Positions 58,605 to 64,000 of a DNA stretch of 64,000 bases are shown piece after piece. The notes below the pieces were generated by a model, which worked only from the letters and a program-made list of their open reading frames with translations, was not told where the DNA came from and searched no databases. The translations under genes and the position numbers were made by a program. The DNA is from Candidatus Eisenbergiella merdavium (GTDB lineage Bacteria; Bacillota; Clostridia; Lachnospirales; Lachnospiraceae). The stretch is from the NCBI GenBank assembly GCA_019119595.1, contig DWWS01000027.1, positions 1 to 64,000 of the forward strand. Reading direction: 5' to 3'. Position 1 is the stretch's first letter. The number at the start of each line of letters is the position of its first letter.

Positions 58605-59962
58605 ATCACCGTGTTTTGCTTTTTGTTTCTGTCGCTCTTATCCCAAAGCTCGTCCGCCACGGGCTTCCAGTTTTCCGCATAGCGGTCGCATTTGGCGCAG
58701 AGGTGCTCCACGCTTTCCGGGGATTGCAGATCCGTGGAATGCGCTCCGGCGCAGGAAACCATTTCACGAAGCTTTTCCGGGTTTTCAAGCATCGGGCAGG
58801 GGCGCAGCATGTTCTCATTAAAGGGCTGGCCCTTGTGGTAAGCCATCATCATGGGGGATCGCAGCGCCTCCAGCAGTGTTTTTTCCCGGATATTGGAATC
58901 CGAATAATGGATAAATACGCAGGGGTCAATATCTCCGTTCGCATTGATATGAAGATACCGGTGCCCTCCCGCGATACAGCCGCCCACATACTCAGCGTCA
59001 TTCTGGAAATCCATGGCAAACAGGGGCTTTCTGGCACGATAGCTGCGGATTTTGTCATAAGTGCCCTTACGCTGGTCAGGCGAAGGCATCAGCTCCGGGA
59101 CAGCGTCATTTCCTACGGGCATGTAATGGAAATACCAGATGAACCACGCGCCCATCTCGATCAGCCTGTCCAGATATTCCTCGGAGGTGATGGATTCATA
59201 ATTTGCGCTGGTATAGCAGGAAGAAATCCCGTATATCAGTTTTTTGCTCCGAAGCAGCTCAAGCGCCCGGATCACCTTCCGGTAAACGCCGCTGCCGCGC
59301 CTTCCGTCTGTGGCCTCCTCAAAGCCCTCCAGGGAGATCGCGGGAACAAAATTCCCCACCCGGAGCATTTCATCCGCAAAATCCTCATCGATCAGTGTTG
59401 CGTTTGTAAAGCACAGGAACACGCAGTCCGAGTGCTTCTCACACAGCCGGATCAGATCCTTTTTGCGGACTAACGGCTCCCCGCCGGTATAGATGTACAT
59501 ATAGACGCCAAGCTCCTTGCCCTGACGGATGATATCGTCGATCTCATCACAGGTCAGATTCAGCCTGTTCCCATATTCCGCGGCCCAGCAGCCGGTACAG
59601 TGGAGGTTGCAGGCGGAGGTGGGATCAAGCAGGATCGCCCAGGGGATATTGCAGTCATATTTTCTGCGCAGCTCTTCCTCCTTCGGCCATCCGATCAGCC
59701 CGGCATTGATAAAAAAGTTTACCGCCAGCGTTCTTGTCACATTCGGGTCAACATCCGTAAAAAGCCGGCGCACGTAGGAATAATAAGGATGCTCCGGGTT
59801 TGTGATGACTTCCCGAATGATCTTTCTCTGAGAAACAAACTCATCTCCGGCAAATTTATCCGCCCAGTCCATGATCCTGAGCATATTCTTCTCCGGATCC
59901 CTGTAAATATAATGGAACGCCTGTTCCAGACCAAATTTTTTCAATGTTGTTGATGCGTTCAT
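58601..59962 (-). CDS. radical SAM protein with SPASM-like C-terminus
   Basis: A 453-residue radical SAM enzyme. The cluster motif is CNLHCTGC near residue 117, and GGEPL near 160 binds SAM. The C-terminal third holds further Cys (GGCIAGGHRYLHINANGDIDPCVFIHY, RPCPML, CAKCDRY) typical of SPASM or twitch domains with auxiliary 4Fe-4S clusters, as in peptide maturases and heme-modifying enzymes. An N-terminal helical domain of about 100 residues precedes the barrel. The neighbouring gene encodes a mechanosensitive channel 27 bases upstream, and no small precursor peptide is seen, so the substrate is unknown. Confidence 0.85.
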   Translation of the reverse strand: MNASTTLKKFGLEQAFHYIYRDPEKNMLRIMDWADKFAGDEFVSQRKIIREVITNPEHPYYSYVRRLFTDVDPNVTRTLAVNFFINAGLIGWPKEEELRRKYDCNIPWAILLDPTSACNLHCTGCWAAEYGNRLNLTCDEIDDIIRQGKELGVYMYIYTGGEPLVRKKDLIRLCEKHSDCVFLCFTNATLIDEDFADEMLRVGNFVPAISLEGFEEATDGRRGSGVYRKVIRALELLRSKKLIYGISSCYTSANYESITSEEYLDRLIEMGAWFIWYFHYMPVGNDAVPELMPSPDQRKGTYDKIRSYRARKPLFAMDFQNDAEYVGGCIAGGHRYLHINANGDIDPCVFIHYSDSNIREKTLLEALRSPMMMAYHKGQPFNENMLRPCPMLENPEKLREMVSCAGAHSTDLQSPESVEHLCAKCDRYAENWKPVADELWDKSDRNKKQNTVI

Positions 59963-59989
59963 GTATCTTATCTCCTCTTTTGCCGTATC

Positions 59990-61180
59990 TCATTTATCGC
60001 CTTCATCCTCTGTCAGGCAGGTATCCTCCAGTTTTTTCAGGACTTTTCCCGCAAAGTCCCTGCCGCCTGTGCCGAAGGAAATGGCAAACGCTGTCGCAAG
60101 AGCCGCAAGGATCAGGATAAACGCAGTATTCACCAGCTCCTTTGCAATCCCAAGCTCATTCAGTATCATAAAGACGCCGACGACGGAAACCGCCGTCCTG
60201 CAGACAAGCGCCAGTACGGTGTGGCCGTTTCCGGATAACGCTTTCCCGATCAGCCCGTTACATATATAACATATGAGCAGGATCAGAGCGGCTGCCAGGA
60301 CAGAGGGCATATAACCGATCACCGCGTTCCCGATACCGGTAAGGACATCCAGATGCAGCACGCCGAAGCTCTCTACGATAAAGAATATCACCATGATGAT
60401 CCGTACAATGGTTCCGACGGCCTTTGACAAAATAAAGGCCCTTCCCCTCTCATCCAGATGCTCGGAAAGCTTTGCGTCAAAGCCGGCAGAAGCGATCAGG
60501 TTTTCCACGATATTTCCCGAAAATCTGGCCGCCATGCAGCCGATGATGATAATGACCAGAGCGGCAAGGATATTGGGGATAAAGGCAAAGATCTCATCAA
60601 GCATTTGAATGGCCGGATCGGAAACCGCCTGAATGTTCAGCACCTGGAGGGCTGCTATGAGGACCGGGATCAGGATCAGCACATATACGATGTATGCCAG
60701 CGTATCGGACAGCCTGCCCGTATCCGTAACCCGGATTCCCGCTTTTTCCTGCAGGGTATTCACTTTCAGGCGGTCAAATACCGGAATCAGAAGCTCACGT
60801 ACCAGCCTTGCGATAAAGAACCCTACCCATACCACAAGCACTGCCGCAAGGATGTTTGGCAGGTAGCCCCACAGGGTATCCAGAAGCTTCAGGATCGGGG
60901 AAGCTGCCTCCCCCAGGCCAAGGCTTTCAAAGATTCCCGGAACAAAGAGAAGAAAAACAAACAGGTGGGCGAGTTTTCCGATAAACTCCGCGTTTTTTTC
61001 ATTTTCCCCTGAAGCGGACGGCCTCTGACGGAGCATGGCGCTCCACTTTGTTTTGGTAAAAAGCTTTACGACCAGCGACCTGACAATAGCCGCCGTGATA
61101 AATGCAAGCAGCAGGATCAGCACGGCTTTGATAACCGCCCAGATTCCGCTGCCCAAAAGTGACGTAAACATTTCGTTCAT
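59990..61180 (-). CDS. mechanosensitive-channel-like membrane protein (TM-helix repeat family)
   Basis: A 396-residue membrane protein built of repeated units of hydrophobic helices (LPNILAAVLVVWVGFFIARLV, IPNILAALVIIIIGCMAARFSGNIV, MPSVLAAALILLICYICNGLI), the conserved TM-helix repeat found in MscS-related proteins. The typical MscS beta domain is missing, so it may form a small-conductance channel or a different pore. ATG 61180 has AAAGGAGG upstream. It precedes the radical SAM gene on the same strand and may be co-transcribed. Confidence 0.78.
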   Translation of the reverse strand: MNEMFTSLLGSGIWAVIKAVLILLLAFITAAIVRSLVVKLFTKTKWSAMLRQRPSASGENEKNAEFIGKLAHLFVFLLFVPGIFESLGLGEAASPILKLLDTLWGYLPNILAAVLVVWVGFFIARLVRELLIPVFDRLKVNTLQEKAGIRVTDTGRLSDTLAYIVYVLILIPVLIAALQVLNIQAVSDPAIQMLDEIFAFIPNILAALVIIIIGCMAARFSGNIVENLIASAGFDAKLSEHLDERGRAFILSKAVGTIVRIIMVIFFIVESFGVLHLDVLTGIGNAVIGYMPSVLAAALILLICYICNGLIGKALSGNGHTVLALVCRTAVSVVGVFMILNELGIAKELVNTAFILILAALATAFAISFGTGGRDFAGKVLKKLEDTCLTEDEGDK

Positions 61181-61341
61181 AAGAGAACCTCCTTTGGATG
61201 AATGAGCTCATTTTGTCAAATGTTTTTATTTTTGTACTTTACACCTGTTTTCTGCGCCTGAAAATGGACAAATGAGGCTCAATATCCAAAAACCGGACAA
61301 ACGCCCTGTTTTTGTCTGGTTTTTATCGGAAGGTAAACGGA

Positions 61342-61370
61342 TTGCGCCGCCCTTTCTTCCATGCTATACT
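61342..61370 (+). promoter_or_regulatory. promoter of the glutamate synthase-like gene
   Basis: TTGCGC, 17-bp spacer, TATACT with an upstream TG (extended -10). Confidence 0.6.
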
Positions 61371-61401
61371 GAAGCCAGAAAGACCGAAACAGCAGACAAA
61401 G

Positions 61402-61436
61402 GCCGCCTCACGGCGGCAGAAAGGAAGGGGAATATG
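61402..61436 (+). repeat. GCCGCC-TCA-CGGCGGC hairpin plus GAAAGGAAGG leader cassette
   Basis: GCCGCC-TCAC-GGCGGC is followed by AGAAAGGAAGGGGAAT and the ATG at 61434. The hairpin and following GAAAG match the copies at 17.2, 38.4 and 42.6 kb. Confidence 0.8.
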
Positions 61437-62822
61437 GCAAAATACCGCTGCAGCGTCTGCGGCTACATCTACGACGAGGAGCAGGAGGGAGCTCCGTTTT
61501 CCGGGCTGAAGGAATGTCCCGTCTGCCATCAGAGCGCGGACAGATTCGCGCTCTGGCAGGAGGAACAGACAAAGGAGGAACGGCCCGCAAGGGAGCTGAA
61601 GCTGGACTATCCGAAGGAATTTGTCCGCACCGATCATTCCTGCCGTTATATGAAGGAGATCCATGAAATGGCGGTAACTGGAAAGAGTATCTCCGCCGCC
61701 ATGGGAACGCTTCTTCCCATGCCGAACTGGGACGATATCCTCATCCTGGGAGCGCAGCTCGATCCCATGCCGCTGGAGGAAAACGCGGAGGTCCGTACCA
61801 CCACGGTGATCGGCCCCAATGCGGCGAAGCCGCTCATCCTGGAGAACCCCGTCTACATATCGCATATGTCCTTCGGCGCTCTCTCCAGAGAGGCCAAGGT
61901 ATCCCTGGCCCGCGGCTCAGCCATGGCACACAGCGCCATGTGCTCCGGCGAGGGCGGAATCCTCCCGGAGGAAATGCAGGCGGCGGACAAATATATCTTT
62001 GAATATGTGGGAAATCTTTACAGCGTGACGCCGGAAAACCTGCGAGGCGCGGACGCCATCGAGATCAAGATCGGCCAGGGCACCAAGCCCGGCATGGGCG
62101 GTCATCTTCCCGGTGAAAAGGTGACGGAGGAGATCAGCCGGATCCGCAACAAACCTATGGGAAAGGATGTCATCGCTCCCTCCCGCTTCCCGGGAATCGA
62201 AACGAAGGAAGATATGAAGGCCCTCGTCAGCCAGCTTAGAATGGCCTCCGAGGGACGCCCCATCGGCATCAAGATCGCCGCAGGACGCATTGAACGGGAT
62301 CTGGCCTTCTGCGTATACGCCGAGCCGGATTTCATCACCATCGACGGCCGCGGCGGCGCGACGGGCTCCTCCCCCATGCTGCTTCGGGATTCGGCCAGCG
62401 TTCCCACCGTCTATGCGCTCCACCGCGCCCGGAAGTATCTGGACAGCATCGGATCGGACATCAGCCTCATCATTACCGGAGGCCTTCGGGTTTCCTCTGA
62501 TTTTGCGAAGGCCATCGCCATGGGCGCGGACGCCGTAGCAGTAGCCTCCGCCCCCCTCATTGCCATGGCCTGCCAGCAGTACCGGATCTGCGGAACGGGC
62601 ATGTGTCCCATGGGCATCGCAACACAGGACGAAGAGCTGCGCGCGCGGCTGAACCAGGACGCTGCGGCGGCAAGGGTGGCAAATTTCCTGAACGTCTCCT
62701 TATCCGAGCTGAAAATGTTCGCCCGCATCACCGGCCACGCCGATCTGCATGACCTTTCCGTGGAGGATCTGTGCACCGTCAGCAGGGAGATCAGCGAATT
62801 TACGGACATTCCTCATGCCTGA
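61434..62822 (+). CDS. rubredoxin-fused FMN-binding glutamate synthase family protein
   Basis: A 462-residue protein. Residues 1-42 are a rubredoxin (CSVCGY near the start, CPVCHQ at about 31-36), and residues 80-455 are the FMN-dependent GltB2 domain (VYISHMSFGALSREAKVSLARGS, IEIKIGQGTKPGMGGHLPGEKV, FITIDGRGGATGSSP, GADAVAVASAPLIAMACQQ, CGTGMCPMGIATQ with Cys for the Fe-S cluster). The amidotransferase half of glutamate synthase is absent, so it could be an archaeal-type GltB or a different oxidoreductase with rubredoxin as built-in electron carrier. ATG 61434 is chosen by its ribosome binding site; the longer frame has no support. Confidence 0.87.
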   Translation: MAKYRCSVCGYIYDEEQEGAPFSGLKECPVCHQSADRFALWQEEQTKEERPARELKLDYPKEFVRTDHSCRYMKEIHEMAVTGKSISAAMGTLLPMPNWDDILILGAQLDPMPLEENAEVRTTTVIGPNAAKPLILENPVYISHMSFGALSREAKVSLARGSAMAHSAMCSGEGGILPEEMQAADKYIFEYVGNLYSVTPENLRGADAIEIKIGQGTKPGMGGHLPGEKVTEEISRIRNKPMGKDVIAPSRFPGIETKEDMKALVSQLRMASEGRPIGIKIAAGRIERDLAFCVYAEPDFITIDGRGGATGSSPMLLRDSASVPTVYALHRARKYLDSIGSDISLIITGGLRVSSDFAKAIAMGADAVAVASAPLIAMACQQYRICGTGMCPMGIATQDEELRARLNQDAAAARVANFLNVSLSELKMFARITGHADLHDLSVEDLCTVSREISEFTDIPHA

Positions 62823-63610
62823 TCCTGCCGCAGAACCTCTCTGATCTTTTCAGCCAGCAGACAGGCGATCACCTCGTTTCCCTTATCCGAAGGATGAAGG
62901 CCGTCATAGGTATAGTCGGCGGCCTCCGGCGGATAAGGGTATTCGTCTCTCTCATGATCCACAGGAACGCCCACATATTCCGGCCACACAAGATCCCGAT
63001 ACCCCTCTGCCGTCTTTACCCGCTTAAAGCGCACTGCCGTCTCCGGGGAAAAGCCGGAAAGACCGTGCAGATCCAATACCGGAATACCCTCGTTTCTACA
63101 GGTTTCAAAAATACCCTTTGCGATATCGCAGAGCCTCTGCCCCTGATCCGGCACATAGCTTCCATGCGCATGGTTCATCGGATCCAGGATATAGACAAAA
63201 TCTCCCCGCTCCACCGGATTCATCACGATGACTTTTCCATTCGGACCCGCCTGTCTGATATGGGAAAGAAGGACGCCCAGGTTTCCCAGAATGGTGCCCT
63301 CTCTCATTGTTCTAAAATCCTCTTCTGTTCCAAGCGGAACCCCTCCGTGCCAGTCGTTGGTTCCCAGAAGAACCGTATACAGCTCTGCCTCCGGAAGCTC
63401 CGCCTCCAGCCAGTCCGGTGTCGCGGAACCGTTTCTTCCAAGATTGATCACGGTCAGCCCTCCCACCTTCCTGGCGGTTCTGCTGACGTAACCTTCCTTC
63501 ACCCGGCCTCCTGTTTCGTCCGGATGATCGTTCAGATAGGTGAATGAATCCCCGATCGCGCACCAGCGGATTGAGCCGTTTTTTCTTTGTGTGCTGGTTT
63601 GAGTGTCCAT
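62813..63610 (-). CDS. SGNH/GDSL-type hydrolase
   Basis: A 265-residue esterase-like enzyme. Block I is AIGDSFTY (catalytic Ser in GDS), block II has NLGRNG, block III GTNDW, and block V is DGLHPSDKG with Asp and His. It hydrolyses esters of sugars, lipids or cell-wall acetyl groups in the family. No signal peptide is seen, so it is probably cytoplasmic. It converges with the glutamate synthase-like gene, overlapping ten bases at the 3' ends. Confidence 0.88.
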   Translation of the reverse strand: MDTQTSTQRKNGSIRWCAIGDSFTYLNDHPDETGGRVKEGYVSRTARKVGGLTVINLGRNGSATPDWLEAELPEAELYTVLLGTNDWHGGVPLGTEEDFRTMREGTILGNLGVLLSHIRQAGPNGKVIVMNPVERGDFVYILDPMNHAHGSYVPDQGQRLCDIAKGIFETCRNEGIPVLDLHGLSGFSPETAVRFKRVKTAEGYRDLVWPEYVGVPVDHERDEYPYPPEAADYTYDGLHPSDKGNEVIACLLAEKIREVLRQDQA

Positions 63611-63634
63611 CTAACAATGCCCTTTCCTTCATGG

Positions 63635-63667
63635 CAAAAAAGGAGCTCCGTCTTACGGAACTCCTTC
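63635..63667 (-). terminator. terminator of the rplT operon
   Basis: On the minus strand AAGGAGTTCCG pairs with CGGAGCTCCTT and ends in TTTTTT, about 25 bases after the rplT stop codon. Confidence 0.85.
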
Positions 63668-63689
63668 TGTTTCTTAAATATCCTGCTTT

Positions 63690-64000
63690 TTATGCGATCT
63701 TGGACTTTGCGACCTCAGCCAGCGTAGCAAATCCTTCCGCATCGTTTACTGCCATCTCGGCAAGCATCTTTCTGTTGATGTCCACGCCGGCCAGCTTCAG
63801 ACCATGCATGAACTTGCTGTAGGAAAGGCCGTTGATCCTTGCCGCAGCATTGATACGTGCGATCCAGAGCTGTCTGAACTGACGCTTTCTCTCCTTACGT
63901 CCTGCATAGGAGGAGGTGAGCGCTCTCATAACGGACTGCTTCGCAATCCTGTACTGCTTGGATCTCGCTCCTCTGTAGCCCTTTGCGAGCTTTAATACTT
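63690..64000 (-). CDS. rplT: 50S ribosomal protein L20, C-terminal part
   Basis: The last 102 residues of L20 are visible, from [19 protein letters not shown] to the end; the start lies beyond the window. L20 is a 23S rRNA-binding assembly protein with helices rich in Arg and Lys, here [25 protein letters not shown] and a C-terminal globular domain. In Firmicutes it ends the infC-rpmI-rplT operon, and the terminator downstream agrees. Confidence 0.97.
   Translation of the reverse strand, partial: VLKLAKGYRGARSKQYRIAKQSVMRALTSSYAGRKERKRQFRQLWIARINAAARINGLSYSKFMHGLKLAGVDINRKMLAEMAVNDAEGFATLAEVAKSKIA

Overview
The window looks like a chromosomal segment of an anaerobic, low-oxygen-lifestyle Firmicute of the class Clostridia, most likely a gut Lachnospiraceae. 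This is inferred from the gene order dgt-dnaG-rpoD-trmK-nucleoside kinase, the families DUF4867, DUF5301-like and YdcZ-type transporters, AGGAGG-type ribosome binding sites, TTGACA/TATAAT promoters and a moderately GC-rich background with a few AT-rich islands. No rRNA, tRNA or CRISPR array was seen; the one RNA gene is RNase P RNA.

Layout. 0-6.4 kb: possible insertion-sequence end, a secreted repeat protein, then a sugar operon (FGGY kinase, DUF4867, fucose-isomerase-like) divergent from a LacI-type regulator. 6.4-10.2 kb: a triplicated hairpin repeat, a DUF5301-like anchored protein, an assimilatory-type nitrite/sulfite reductase and a heptad-repeat coiled-coil protein. 10.4-17.3 kb: a tight minus-strand metal operon with two CobW GTPases (one with a long His/Cys-rich segment), an S4 RNA-binding protein, a CmpB-type membrane protein and a ZnuABC-like zinc transporter. 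17.4-20.5 kb: a trypsin-like lipoprotein, rnpB, and a BlaI/M56 sensor operon whose sensor ends in a PASTA-like segment and which begins with a tiny secreted PASTA-like ORF. 20.5-28.7 kb: nucleoside kinase, trmK, rpoD, dnaG, dgt and a DnaJ-type chaperone. 29-30.5 kb: HtrA protease. 30.5-32.3 kb: AT-rich island with an acetyltransferase and a DUF4160/DUF2442 pair. 32.3-42.1 kb: arginine biosynthesis (argC, argJ, argB, argD with three interloping genes) divergent from argG. 42.2-46.5 kb: DUF1294 protein, response regulator, three-subunit fumarate reductase/succinate dehydrogenase. 46.7-52.5 kb: ABC exporter, immunity-like protein, GH105 hydrolase, aldo/keto reductase and LysR regulator. 52.5-57.2 kb: decaying accessory region with four broken genes around an AT-rich toxin-antitoxin locus of the Panacea type. 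57.2-64 kb: TVP38 protein, TetR regulator, radical SAM enzyme, mechanosensitive channel, rubredoxin-glutamate synthase fusion, SGNH hydrolase and the 3' part of rplT.

The most unusual signal is at the DNA level. Many genes here are preceded by a strong stem-loop that sits a few bases upstream of the Shine-Dalgarno sequence. Several stem-loops belong to recognisable repeat families (GCCGCC-N3-GGCGGC followed by GAAAG; a branched element duplicated in front of two fumarate reductase genes), so translation initiation regions appear to carry dispersed, structured cassettes. The most unusual gene system is the BlaI/M56/PASTA operon with its double operator at the promoter.
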